This document shows, one piece after another, positions 36,925-45,371 of a DNA stretch of 64,000 bases. Source of the DNA: Marinobacter alexandrii. GTDB taxonomy: Bacteria > Pseudomonadota > Gammaproteobacteria > Pseudomonadales > Oleiphilaceae. The DNA lies in NCBI RefSeq assembly GCF_005871205.1, contig NZ_SWKM01000012.1, positions 496,001 through 560,000 of the forward strand, read 5' to 3'. The position numbers and the translations under genes were made by a program. The notes beneath the pieces were generated by a model that was given only the letters and a program-made list of their open reading frames with translations, was not told where the DNA came from and searched no databases. The first letter of the stretch is position 1, and every line of letters begins with the position of its first letter.

Positions 36925-37005
36925 CGTACCTTGTGTTGTGATGTGTTTGTTCTTCACAACAACCTGAATTCACTGTGTTTTGATTACGACCTGACGGTGA
37001 CCACG

Positions 37006-37632
37006 ATGGTTGAAATTTTTTTACGCTTTGAAAGGCTGACCACCAGGATTGCACTGATTGCAGCCGTGGTCATGCTTATCATCTCGGTTACACTCGGTTT
37101 TTACCAGGTACTAACCCGCTTTCTGTTGGACCAACCCTCGACATGGTCCGAAGTCATATCTCGCTCTGCGATGATCTGGTGCGTTTTTCTCGGTGCCGCT
37201 GCCGGTTTTCGAGGGGGTTTTATGATGTCGGTCGAGGTCATTTACCGGTTAATGCCTGCTCGCCGCCTAATCTGGCTTGAGGGTCTGATAGCACTGTGCT
37301 GCGCCATTGTTCTTCTGGTCCTCGTATACTACGGCACGGCCATGGCCATTAGGGTTAAGACTCAGATGCTGTCAGGACTTGGCGTTTCGATCTCATGGGC
37401 ATACGCGGCTATGCCGGTGGGTGCGGTATTCGCTCTGATTTCTGTGGTCGGGCGACTTCTGGCCCAGGCGACCGGCAGTGAGCGTATTGGCCCGGATGAC
37501 AGTGAACTTCCCGAGGAGCAGTTGGCCCGGCAAGGGAAAGCTGACGGTGAAGCCTCATCAATCGTTGAGTCAGGAGCCGGCTCCGGCGCCAACCCGGGCT
37601 TGGCCCAGCGCGAGGGAGGGGTGCGCCAATGA
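37006..37632 (+). CDS. TRAP transporter small permease (DctQ type)
   Basis: A 208-residue inner-membrane protein with four hydrophobic helices (IALIAAVVMLIISVTLGFYQ, MIWCVFLGAAAGFRGG, LIALCCAIVLLVLVYYG, ISWAYAAMPVGAVFALI), the standard DctQ plan. The C-terminal 45 residues are hydrophilic and probably disordered, longer than usual. I chose the ATG at 37006 because the longer frame from 36865 runs through the intercistronic hairpin. It overlaps the large permease gene by four bases, and the two form the membrane complex. Confidence 0.9.
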   Translation: MVEIFLRFERLTTRIALIAAVVMLIISVTLGFYQVLTRFLLDQPSTWSEVISRSAMIWCVFLGAAAGFRGGFMMSVEVIYRLMPARRLIWLEGLIALCCAIVLLVLVYYGTAMAIRVKTQMLSGLGVSISWAYAAMPVGAVFALISVVGRLLAQATGSERIGPDDSELPEEQLARQGKADGEASSIVESGAGSGANPGLAQREGGVRQ

Positions 37633-38909
37633 ACGCAGCCATTGGGTTCGGACTGATTTTGTTCTTCGCGCTGGGAGTCCCGATCGCTATCTCGATCGTT
37701 CTGGCGTCCATCATTGGTATTGAGTTTTTTACCAATATGCCCTTGTTGTTGGTACCCCAACAGATGTTCGTAGGTATCGACAACTTCCCTCTGATGGCGA
37801 TTCCCTTTTTCATTCTTGCTGGCAACCTGATGGCTGCGGGCGGCATTTCCAGGCGCCTGGTTGACCTGGCGAAGTCTGTTGTCGGGGGGTTGCAGGGCGG
37901 CCTGGCAATGACCTGTGTGCTGACGTGTATGATGTTTGCTGCGGTTTCAGGATCCAGCATCGCCACCACCTTCGCCATTGGTTCAATCCTCATTCCGGCG
38001 ATGGTCAAGCATGGCTATCCGAGGCCGCTGGCAGCGTCAATCCAGGCATCATCCGCCGAACTTGGGGTTCTTATCCCGCCCTCGATACCGCTGATTCTCT
38101 ATGGTGTGAGCACGGATACCTCCATCGGCAAGCTCTTTATTGCCGGCATTGGCCCAGGATTGCTGATCGGAGTCGCGTTGCTGCTGTTTCTATATGTCTT
38201 TTGCAAGCTGCGTGGCTACGGGCAGCGGGATCACGAAGACCGCTCTTCCTTTCTAGTGGCTTTCAGGCGCGCCTGGGGCGCTCTGCTGATGCCGGTTGTG
38301 GTGATTGGCGGCATTTATGGTGGTGTCTTTACTCCGACCGAGGCATCGGCGGTGGCGGTAGTGTACGCGCTCGTCGTCGGGGGAATGATGTACCGGGAAC
38401 TGACTATGGCCGAACTCTGGCCGATCTTTCGTGCCAGTGTTATTTCCACTGCTGCGGTGATGTTGATCATTGCGGCGGCCGCCCTGTTTAGTTTCCTGAT
38501 CACCCGATCAGGCTTGCCGCGGGAGGTGGCCGCCTGGGTCACCGAAGTATTTAACAGCCCCATTTCGTTCTTGCTGGCGGTGAACGTCATGCTGCTGATC
38601 GTAGGGATGTTTGTGGAAACATCCGCCGCTATTTTGGTGCTGGCGCCGATTTTCACGCCGATTGCCGTCTACTATGGCATCGACCCAGTGCATTTCGGTC
38701 TCATTGTGGTTGTCAATCTCGCTCTGGGTATGTTCACTCCGCCCCTGGGTGTCAATTTGTTCGCCGCCTGTGCCGTAGCCAAGCTCTCGATCGATCAGTT
38801 ACTGCCTTGGCTCATGCGATTTGTGCTGGTAGTGCTCTCTTGTCTGATCGCCATAACATACATGCCTTGGATCTCCCTGGGACTGGTTAATCTACTTTAC
38901 GGAAACTGA
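37629..38909 (+). CDS. TRAP transporter large permease (DctM type)
   Basis: A 426-residue inner-membrane permease of the DctM subfamily with about 11-12 helices. It shows PLMAIPFFILAGNLMAAGGISRRLVDLA, the VSGSSIATTFAIGSI region, SSAELGVLIPPSIPLILYGV and LGMFTPPLGVNLF, all signature segments. It couples sodium or proton influx to uptake of the ligand delivered by the binding protein. Context points to C4 sugar acids. It is followed 16 bases later by a beta-hydroxyacid dehydrogenase gene. Confidence 0.95.
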   Translation: MNAAIGFGLILFFALGVPIAISIVLASIIGIEFFTNMPLLLVPQQMFVGIDNFPLMAIPFFILAGNLMAAGGISRRLVDLAKSVVGGLQGGLAMTCVLTCMMFAAVSGSSIATTFAIGSILIPAMVKHGYPRPLAASIQASSAELGVLIPPSIPLILYGVSTDTSIGKLFIAGIGPGLLIGVALLLFLYVFCKLRGYGQRDHEDRSSFLVAFRRAWGALLMPVVVIGGIYGGVFTPTEASAVAVVYALVVGGMMYRELTMAELWPIFRASVISTAAVMLIIAAAALFSFLITRSGLPREVAAWVTEVFNSPISFLLAVNVMLLIVGMFVETSAAILVLAPIFTPIAVYYGIDPVHFGLIVVVNLALGMFTPPLGVNLFAACAVAKLSIDQLLPWLMRFVLVVLSCLIAITYMPWISLGLVNLLYGN

Positions 38910-38925
38910 GGGGAGGGCATTTCTC

Positions 38926-39834
38926 ATGAGTTTTGAAACGGAATCACGGTCTCCGGAAACCTGCCGCAGAGTTGGCCTGATAGGCGTTGGTCTGATGGGC
39001 CACGGTATTGCGAGGAACCTGTTGTTGTATGGCCATGAGCTCTACTTCCTGGACCATGCGGGCAACCAGCCGGTTGACGATCTCTTGGCCGTGGGGGCCA
39101 TTCCCCTCCGCAGTGCTGCCGAGGTAGCGGCCAGGTCAGAGGTAGTGATCATCTGTGTCACCGGCACCCCTCAAGTGGAGGCTGTCCTGTTTGAGCCCGA
39201 GGGTGTCCTGGCCGGGATCAACGCCGGGACTCTGGTTATCGATTGCTCCACTGCGATACCTAGCACAACTCGGTGCATCGAGGAGCGATTAAGAAACCAG
39301 GGAGTACGATTTCTCGATGCGGCCATGACTCGGACACCCAAGGAGGCTGAAGAGGGTAGGCTCAACCTGATTGTTGGTGCTTCGGATGAGCTTTTTGCTG
39401 AAGTGAAGCCCCTGCTGGAGGCCTTTGCGGAACACATAACACATGCCGGTCCAGTGGGCATGGGGCATCAGGTCAAGTTGTTGCACAACTATGTATCCCT
39501 GGGTTTCTGTGCGGTCCTGGCTGAGGCGGTTGCGGTAGGTCGCAGGGCCGGTATCGATGCTGAGGTTCTGGTGGAGGTTTTGGGCAATGGTGGGGGAGGA
39601 GGCGCGGCATTTGAACGGCTTAAGCCCTTCATTCTGACTGACGATCCCTCAGGATTCAGGTTCTCACTTTGCAACGCACTCAAGGACCTTGACTATTACA
39701 CCCAGATGGCTGGAGAGCTGAGGGCCTCCCATCAAGTCTCAGACAGTGTTGGCGGGCTCTATCGGCAAGTCACTGAGCAAGGTCATGGTGAGGCCATTGT
39801 GCCTGAGCTGATTGATTTATTGGCGCGTGATTAG
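38926..39834 (+). CDS. NAD(P)-dependent beta-hydroxyacid dehydrogenase (GarR/LtnD-like)
   Basis: A 302-residue 3-hydroxyisobutyrate dehydrogenase-family protein. It has a GVGLMGHG nucleotide motif, FLDAAMTRTPKEAEEGRLNLIVG (substrate loop), and GMGHQVKLLHNYVSLGF containing the catalytic Lys. The variant substrate loop (MTRTPKEA in place of the usual SGG motif) suggests a different substrate from LtnD at 31014. It lies at the end of the TRAP operon, so a second sugar-acid such as another tetronate or tartronate semialdehyde is plausible. The exact reaction is unknown. Confidence 0.88.
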   Translation: MSFETESRSPETCRRVGLIGVGLMGHGIARNLLLYGHELYFLDHAGNQPVDDLLAVGAIPLRSAAEVAARSEVVIICVTGTPQVEAVLFEPEGVLAGINAGTLVIDCSTAIPSTTRCIEERLRNQGVRFLDAAMTRTPKEAEEGRLNLIVGASDELFAEVKPLLEAFAEHITHAGPVGMGHQVKLLHNYVSLGFCAVLAEAVAVGRRAGIDAEVLVEVLGNGGGGGAAFERLKPFILTDDPSGFRFSLCNALKDLDYYTQMAGELRASHQVSDSVGGLYRQVTEQGHGEAIVPELIDLLARD

Positions 39835-39901
39835 GAGCATTTCCTGAAACGCCCAGCCCCAGCGGCAGATTGATTGAACCGCCATTGCATCAGCTCGCCC
39901 G

Positions 39902-40174
39902 CTAGGCTAGACAGATGCGATAACGAAGGACACCCGCACCTTCTTCGCGGATCCACTCGATCCGATGGCCGGTCAGCTCGCACAAGGCCTGCAGGTCTTT
40001 GCGACCGGTAGGGTCATCGGAAAGGAATTCCACCTGGGTGCCGCTGGGCAAATGCTGGGTGCGTTTTTTGAAGCGCAGTATAGGGAGAGGGCATACCAAA
40101 CCGATAGCGTCGATCTGGTATGCCTCAGTGAGGTCGGGTGCCTGGTCAGTGGCTTGATTGATCAAGGCGCACAC
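39902..40174 (-). CDS. TusA-like sulfur-carrier protein of the formate dehydrogenase operon
   Basis: About 90 residues with the TusA fold. The motif AIGLVCPLPILRFKKR includes the invariant CPxP cysteine that carries persulfide sulfur, followed by LPSGTQVEFLSDDPTGRKDLQALCELTGH. The start is uncertain: GTG at 40174 is chosen to reduce overlap with the preceding small gene, but TTG at 40213 or 40165 is possible. It is the last gene of the formate dehydrogenase operon. FdhD moves sulfur from a desulfurase to the molybdenum or tungsten cofactor, so a dedicated sulfur carrier here would make sense; that link is inference. Confidence 0.82.
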   Translation of the reverse strand: MCALINQATDQAPDLTEAYQIDAIGLVCPLPILRFKKRTQHLPSGTQVEFLSDDPTGRKDLQALCELTGHRIEWIREEGAGVLRYRICLA

Positions 40175-40286
40175 TCGTTTCGCTGCTGTACTCTTCGGCT
40201 GAAGACCAGCCAAACTGGTTCAGAGCCATCGGAGCCGCGTAGGCAATCACCAGCGCGGCGACGAAACCGGCAACCATGACCTTCAT
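40146..40286 (-). CDS. 46-residue single-helix membrane protein in the formate dehydrogenase operon
   Basis: Translation on the minus strand gives MKVMVAGFVAALVIAYAAP, then a short polar tail rich in Ser and Glu ending in LDQSSH. The first 20 residues form one membrane helix or an uncleaved signal. The ATG overlaps the stop of the cytochrome b gene in an ATGA arrangement, and GAGGGTC lies just upstream, so it is probably translated. Small membrane peptides accompany formate dehydrogenases and other respiratory complexes, where they stabilise the cytochrome. That function is inferred here. Confidence 0.72.
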   Translation of the reverse strand: MKVMVAGFVAALVIAYAAPMALNQFGWSSAEEYSSETSVRLDQSSH

Positions 40287-41455
40287 GATGACCCTCCTTT
40301 GCCCTGTTTCGCCTCGACTTCAGCGACCCACAGATCGTGGTGCTGGCGCGCCCACTCCAGATCAACATGACCCTTCCCCATAGCGTCGAAGGCGCCCTCC
40401 ATACCGACCGAACCGATGTAGATGTGAGCAATAATGGCCACCATCATCACGAACGCCACAATTGAGTGCCAGATGTTGGCGTACTGCATCTCTTCATGTG
40501 GAGCCAGAACGGCTGGCAAATCCGTTCCCAAGACGCTGTTAATAATGCCAAATGTCTTGGCAAACATGGGCATTTCGAACGGGAACAACAGGGACAGGCC
40601 CGACAAGGAAACGGAAAAACCCAGCAACATCACGGTCCAGAAAATAATCTTCTGGCCGGCGTTGAACTTCTTCGCCGGCGGATGAGACTTGGTAAAGATA
40701 CCGCCACCGGCCTTGATCCACTGCCAGTCCAACTTGTTCGGAATGTTGTGCACCACCCACATGCTGAACGTCATGACCAGGCCCAACATAAAGGCCCAGG
40801 CGATGTTGTTGTGCAGCCACTTTGAGCCGGCAGCCAGAGTTGCATAGGCCTCCGGCCCCAGAACGGGGATCAGGAAGCTGCGTCCCATCAACGTGATCAG
40901 CCCCGTTATGCCCAGGGCGATAAACGAGCCGGCTAGCAACCAATGGCCAAAGCGTTCGATGGCCTTGAACCGTTCAATCGTGGTGCCGGCAGGGCCGCCA
41001 TCGATTTTGATTCGGCCACGAATGAGATAAAACACCGCGAGCAGCGCAATGATACCCAAGAGCGCAAGACCGCCGTAGGTGATCAACGGCCCTTCACGAA
41101 GCTTGTACCAGGGCATGCCTCCGTCCTGAATCAGGACGGTCGCCGCAGGTGTCCGGGCTTGAGTACGGACGTCAGCCTCATTGTAGCGAATGGCGCGATA
41201 TACATCGGAATTTGAGAGCCCACCGTTGGTGCCCAATTGATCAGTGCTGGGCGCGGCGTTAGCGGGGTCGCCCAGGTTTTCAGACCGAAAGCTCTCATCA
41301 ACTTTCAACTGTTCCTGACGGGCCATAATATCTTCGAGAGTTTGTGCACCCCCGGTAGCGGTCCGATCACCCGCCGAAGCCTCTTCCGCCCAAAGTGGAT
41401 TAGAGACCAGTGTCGCCAAGACAACTAAGGCGGCACCTAAGAGTTTTAGATTCAT
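40283..41455 (-). CDS. Formate dehydrogenase cytochrome b556 (gamma) subunit
   Basis: A 390-residue inner-membrane dihaem cytochrome b of the FdnI/FdoI family. A signal peptide-like start (MNLKLLGAALVVLATLVSNPLWA) and about 100 further periplasmic residues precede the first clear TM helix near 115-140. This N-terminal extension is absent from E. coli FdnI. The core shows FKAIERFGHWLLAGSFIALGITG, KWLHNNIAWAFMLGL, ANIWHSIVAFVMMVAIIAHIYIGSVG with the expected haem-ligand histidines. It takes electrons from the beta subunit and passes them to quinone. It is followed by the 46-residue gene with a four-base overlap. Confidence 0.95.
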   Translation of the reverse strand: MNLKLLGAALVVLATLVSNPLWAEEASAGDRTATGGAQTLEDIMARQEQLKVDESFRSENLGDPANAAPSTDQLGTNGGLSNSDVYRAIRYNEADVRTQARTPAATVLIQDGGMPWYKLREGPLITYGGLALLGIIALLAVFYLIRGRIKIDGGPAGTTIERFKAIERFGHWLLAGSFIALGITGLITLMGRSFLIPVLGPEAYATLAAGSKWLHNNIAWAFMLGLVMTFSMWVVHNIPNKLDWQWIKAGGGIFTKSHPPAKKFNAGQKIIFWTVMLLGFSVSLSGLSLLFPFEMPMFAKTFGIINSVLGTDLPAVLAPHEEMQYANIWHSIVAFVMMVAIIAHIYIGSVGMEGAFDAMGKGHVDLEWARQHHDLWVAEVEAKQGKGGSS

Positions 41456-41542
41456 TCGAGCACTCCAACGGAATCAACCAGAAGAATTCGTTGCCTCAGA
41501 GGAGCCCGAGGCCTAAGGGCCCCGGGCTATACTCAGGCGGTG

Positions 41543-42151
41543 TTATGCACCCTTCTTCTCGTAGGCTGTGCCCCATCCCCAGGCGCCGGAACCGAATCCC
41601 CGGTTCACCACACGCTGGCGATAGATGTCCGCCACGTCGTTGCCGTCACCGGCCAGCAGGGCCTTGGTTGAGCACATCTCTGCACAGATCGGCAGCTTGC
41701 CCTCGGCGATGCGGTTGCGTCCGTATTTGTTGAATTCAGCCGTGGAGTTGTCTTCTTCCGGACCGCCTGCACAGAACGTGCATTTGTCCATTTTGCCCCG
41801 GCTGCCAAAATTGCCCGCCTGGGGAAACTGGGGCGCGCCGAAGGGGCAGGCGTAGAAACAATATCCACAACCGATACACAGATCCTTGGAGTGCAACACC
41901 ACGCCGTCCTCAGTCTGGTAGAAGCAATCCACTGGGCAAACGGCCATGCAAGGCGCGTCTGAGCAGTGCATGCAGGCTACCGAGATCGAACGCTCGCCAG
42001 GTTTGCCGTCTTCGATAGTTACCACGCGTCGACGGTTGATGCCCCAGGGAACCTCATGCTCATTCTTACAGGCCGTTACGCAGGCATTACATTCGATGCA
42101 GCGCTCGGCGTCGCAAAGGAATTTTGCTCTTGCTTGTCCTTCAAGTGCCAT
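41543..42151 (-). CDS. fdhB: Formate dehydrogenase iron-sulfur (beta) subunit
   Basis: A 202-residue ferredoxin-like subunit with four Cys clusters: CIECNACVTACKNEHEVPWG, CMHCSDAPCMAVCPVDC, CIGCGYCFYACPFGAPQ and CTFCAGG...CAEMC. These hold four [4Fe-4S] centres. There is no C-terminal transmembrane anchor, unlike E. coli FdnH, so it belongs to the shorter FdhB group. It relays electrons from the catalytic subunit to cytochrome b. It lies 15 bases after the alpha gene and 87 before gamma. Confidence 0.96.
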   Translation of the reverse strand: MALEGQARAKFLCDAERCIECNACVTACKNEHEVPWGINRRRVVTIEDGKPGERSISVACMHCSDAPCMAVCPVDCFYQTEDGVVLHSKDLCIGCGYCFYACPFGAPQFPQAGNFGSRGKMDKCTFCAGGPEEDNSTAEFNKYGRNRIAEGKLPICAEMCSTKALLAGDGNDVADIYRQRVVNRGFGSGAWGWGTAYEKKGA

Positions 42152-42166
42152 GGTCTACACCTCTTG

Positions 42167-45052
42167 TTATGCCGGCATAATCGAACATAGGGTGGCTTTG
42201 GTCTCTTGCATCTGCGTGACCGAGTCGTACCCGTATGTTTGAACAACGTTTGTGGATTCACCCAGAACATAAGGGTCTGAGCCCTTGGGGTATTTGTCCC
42301 TTAACGACTTACCCTCCAGATGCCCGCCGAAGTGGAATGGCATGAAGGCTACGCCTTCGCCAACACGCTCCGTCACCATGGCTTTGACTTTGATGCGTCC
42401 GCCCTCGGGGCCGGACACCCAGACGTCATTGCCATCTCGGATGTTCAGGTTGTTGGCATCGCGTGGATTCACCTCGATGAACATGTCCTGTTGAAGCTCT
42501 GCCAGCCAGGGGTTCGAACGCGTCTCGTCACCACCACCTTCGTACTCAACCAGTCGACCGGAGGTCAGAATGATGGGGAAGTCCTTGCTGAAGTCATTCT
42601 TTTGAATGGACTCGTACAAAGTCGGCACACGCCAGAAGGTCTTGTCTGCATACGTTGGGTAGTCTTTGACCAGGTCTCGACGCGAGGTGTACAGCGGTTC
42701 GCGGTGAATCGGGATCGGATCCGGGAAGTTCCAGACAATGGCCCGGGCTTTGGCGTTACCAAAGGGGGCACATTCATGCTTGATGGCCACACGCTGGATC
42801 CCACCCGACAGGTCGGTCTTCCAGTTGGTGTTAGCGCCGGCAACTCCGTCAATGGTGGCTCGCTCCTCCGCCGTCAGGTCCGTATCCCAGCCCAGGTCCA
42901 TCAGCATCTGCATGGTGAACTCTGGATAGCCGTCCTTGATTTCGGAGTTCTTCGAGTAAACGCCATCCGCGAGCAGGCTTTCGCCGTCGCGCTCGACTCC
43001 AAAGCGGGCTCGGAAGGTGAGGCCACCCTTGGACACTGGCAGCGATAGATCGTACAGGTTCGGTGTTCCCGGATGGTTCATCTCGGGAGTACCCCAGCAC
43101 GGCCAGGGCATACCGTAGATGTCGCCATCGCAGGGGCCGCCGACTGCACGCAGGGTGGTCTTGTCGAAGTGGTGCTGATTCGCCATGTGTTTTTGCAGGC
43201 GTTCAGGCGACTGGCCGGTGTAGCCGATGGTCCACATACCTCGGTTGAATTCCCGAGTGATGTCTTCAATCGACGGCTCATCGCCGTCGATTGCGATGTT
43301 GCGGAACATGCGATCGGTGAAACCGAACTTGTCCGCAAACAGCTTCATGATCTCGTGGTCAACCTTCGAGTCAAACAGTGGCTCGACAACCTTTTCACGC
43401 CACTGCAGCGAACGGTTGGAAGCCGTTACTGAACCAGAGGTCTCGAACTGGGTGGTGGTTGGCAGCAGATAAGCGCCATCCTTGCGGTCGTGCAGCACGG
43501 CGGAAACGGTGGGGAAGGGATCTACTACGACCAACAGGTCGAGTTTTTCCATGGCTTCCTTCATTTCGAGCATGCGGGTCTGGGAGTTGGGCGCGTGGCC
43601 CCATAACACCATCGCACGGGTGTTGTCGGGCTGCTCCAGGTTTTCCTTGGCTTCCAGTACACCGTCAATCCAACGAGATACGGGAATGCCCTTCTCGTTC
43701 ATCATGGCTCTGCTCTTGCCGCCCTTGTCCCAGGTTGCAAAACGGCCCTTCAGCCACTCCGGGTCTTCTTCCCAGACCCGGGCCCAATGGCCCCAGGCCC
43801 CAGCGCTCAGGCCGTAGTACCCGGGCAGGGTATCGGCCAACACACCGAGATCGGTGGCGCCTTGAACGTTATCGTGACCACGGAAGATGTTGGTGCCGCC
43901 GCCGGAAACACCCATATTGCCGAGTGCTAACTGCAATATGCAGTAGGCTCGGGTGTTGTTGTTACCATTGGTGTGCTGGGTGCCACCCATGCACCAGATG
44001 ACGGTGCCCGGGCGATTGTTCGCCAGAGTACGTGCGACGCGTTCGAGTTGCCCACCCGGAACGCCAGTAACCCGTTCCACTTCCTCCGGGTTCCAACGCG
44101 CCACTTCTTCGCGGATGTCGTCCATGCCGTAAACCCGGGTGCGGATGAACTCTTCGTCTTCCCAACCATTCTCGAAGATGTGCCAGAGGATGCCCCAGGT
44201 CAGTGCTACGTCTGAACCTGGCCGCAAACGCACAAACTCGTCGGCGTGAGCGGCAGTGCGTGTGAAGCGAGGATCACAAACGATCAGCGGAGCGTTGTTT
44301 TCTTCCTTGGCTTTCAGGATGTGCAGCAACGAAACCGGGTGCGCTTCTGCTGGGTTGCCGCCTATCAGGAAGATCGCTTTGGATTTGTGGATGTCGTTGT
44401 AGGAATTGGTCATTGCGCCGTAGCCCCAGGTATTGGCTACGCCAGCGACTGTCGTGGAGTGACAGATTCGGGCCTGGTGATCGACGTTATTGGTGCCCCA
44501 GTAGGCGGCGAACTTACGGTATAGGTAGGCCTGTTCGTTGTTGAATTTCGCACTGCCTAGCCAGTAGACCGAATCCGGGCCGCTCTCGTCCCGGATTTGC
44601 AGCATCTTGTCGCCAATTTCGTTGATCGCCTGATCCCAGGAGATCTTTTGCCACTGGCCATCGACCATTTTCATTGGATGTTTCAGGCGGCGCTCGTTGT
44701 GAGCGTGCTCACGGACCGCAGCACCTTTGGCACAGTGAGCGCCCATGTTGAAGGGGCTGTCCCAACCGGGTTCCTGGCCCGTCCATACGCCATTTTGAAC
44801 TTCGGCCTCGACGGTGCAGCCAACCGAGCAATGTGTACAGACCGATTTCTTGCGAACGACTTCTCCACCTCCCGTCGACGGGGTCGCTGCCTTAACGCGG
44901 GTGGAGGGTAGTGACAAAGCAGCCATGCCGCCGACGGCGACACCGGAGGTCGTCAGAAACTGACGACGATCCATGGTCTTCGCGGAGAGGGATGAAAGTA
45001 AAGATCCTGCACGGGAGCCTTTCGCAACCCCGTTGGTCTTCTTTCTTAACAT
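42167..45052 (-). CDS. fdhA: Formate dehydrogenase catalytic (alpha) subunit, Mo/W-bisMGD enzyme
   Basis: A 961-residue molybdopterin oxidoreductase that oxidises formate to CO2. A Tat signal (DRRQFL at 28-33) sends the folded protein to the periplasm, after an unusually long 27-residue n-region. The [4Fe-4S] motif is CTHCSVGC (72-79) with a further Cys near 107. The active-site pair is Cys197-His198 in RICHSTTVAG; this is a cysteine codon, not selenocysteine. The bis-MGD contact blocks GGNPAEAHPVS and WCMGGTQHTNGNNNTR are intact. The 15- and 87-base gaps to beta and gamma mark one operon with its Tat-target and TorD-like partners. Confidence 0.97.
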   Translation of the reverse strand: MLRKKTNGVAKGSRAGSLLSSLSAKTMDRRQFLTTSGVAVGGMAALSLPSTRVKAATPSTGGGEVVRKKSVCTHCSVGCTVEAEVQNGVWTGQEPGWDSPFNMGAHCAKGAAVREHAHNERRLKHPMKMVDGQWQKISWDQAINEIGDKMLQIRDESGPDSVYWLGSAKFNNEQAYLYRKFAAYWGTNNVDHQARICHSTTVAGVANTWGYGAMTNSYNDIHKSKAIFLIGGNPAEAHPVSLLHILKAKEENNAPLIVCDPRFTRTAAHADEFVRLRPGSDVALTWGILWHIFENGWEDEEFIRTRVYGMDDIREEVARWNPEEVERVTGVPGGQLERVARTLANNRPGTVIWCMGGTQHTNGNNNTRAYCILQLALGNMGVSGGGTNIFRGHDNVQGATDLGVLADTLPGYYGLSAGAWGHWARVWEEDPEWLKGRFATWDKGGKSRAMMNEKGIPVSRWIDGVLEAKENLEQPDNTRAMVLWGHAPNSQTRMLEMKEAMEKLDLLVVVDPFPTVSAVLHDRKDGAYLLPTTTQFETSGSVTASNRSLQWREKVVEPLFDSKVDHEIMKLFADKFGFTDRMFRNIAIDGDEPSIEDITREFNRGMWTIGYTGQSPERLQKHMANQHHFDKTTLRAVGGPCDGDIYGMPWPCWGTPEMNHPGTPNLYDLSLPVSKGGLTFRARFGVERDGESLLADGVYSKNSEIKDGYPEFTMQMLMDLGWDTDLTAEERATIDGVAGANTNWKTDLSGGIQRVAIKHECAPFGNAKARAIVWNFPDPIPIHREPLYTSRRDLVKDYPTYADKTFWRVPTLYESIQKNDFSKDFPIILTSGRLVEYEGGGDETRSNPWLAELQQDMFIEVNPRDANNLNIRDGNDVWVSGPEGGRIKVKAMVTERVGEGVAFMPFHFGGHLEGKSLRDKYPKGSDPYVLGESTNVVQTYGYDSVTQMQETKATLCSIMPA

Positions 45053-45139
45053 GTCAGTTACCTCTGTTGTTTTTCTTCTCGGTTCCGGAAGGGGTGGTCA
45101 TCCAAGAGCATCACGCAACCTTGGTTGACCTACGCTTCC

Positions 45140-45331
45140 TTAAAAGCGAGCCGATTCGAGATATTTACGTGTGTGCTCAGTGTCACGCAGGCCGCGGCTT
45201 TTCGGGACATCGGGTTTGACGACCTCAGCGGCGGCGTTTGGCGCAACGGCCATGGCAACGGCGGCTGGAGCTGCAGCTGCTGCCAGTCGCAGGAAGCGAC
45301 GACGACTGTTTTCTTGCTCTTGGTGGTCCAT
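45140..45331 (-). CDS. Formate dehydrogenase-associated Tat-target small protein
   Basis: A 63-residue protein with a twin-arginine signal (SRRRFLRLAAAAAPAAVAMA) and a short mature tail, PKSRGLRDTEHTRKYLESARF. The DTEHTRKY pattern is the signature of the small family found directly upstream of formate dehydrogenase alpha genes (formate dehydrogenase region TAT target). Its role is unknown; it may assist Tat export or assembly. It lies between the TorD-like gene and fdhA. Confidence 0.88.
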   Translation of the reverse strand: MDHQEQENSRRRFLRLAAAAAPAAVAMAVAPNAAAEVVKPDVPKSRGLRDTEHTRKYLESARF

Positions 45332-45371
45332 AGAACACCTCTACCTCAGTAAAGGGATCGCATCGATCCCG

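Noticed and set aside
36865..37005. Longer N terminus for the TRAP small permease
   Set aside because: The extra 47 residues would be encoded by the intercistronic hairpin and have no similarity to DctQ proteins.
42167..45052. Selenocysteine formate dehydrogenase
   Set aside because: The active-site codon is TGT (Cys197); there is no in-frame TGA to recode.
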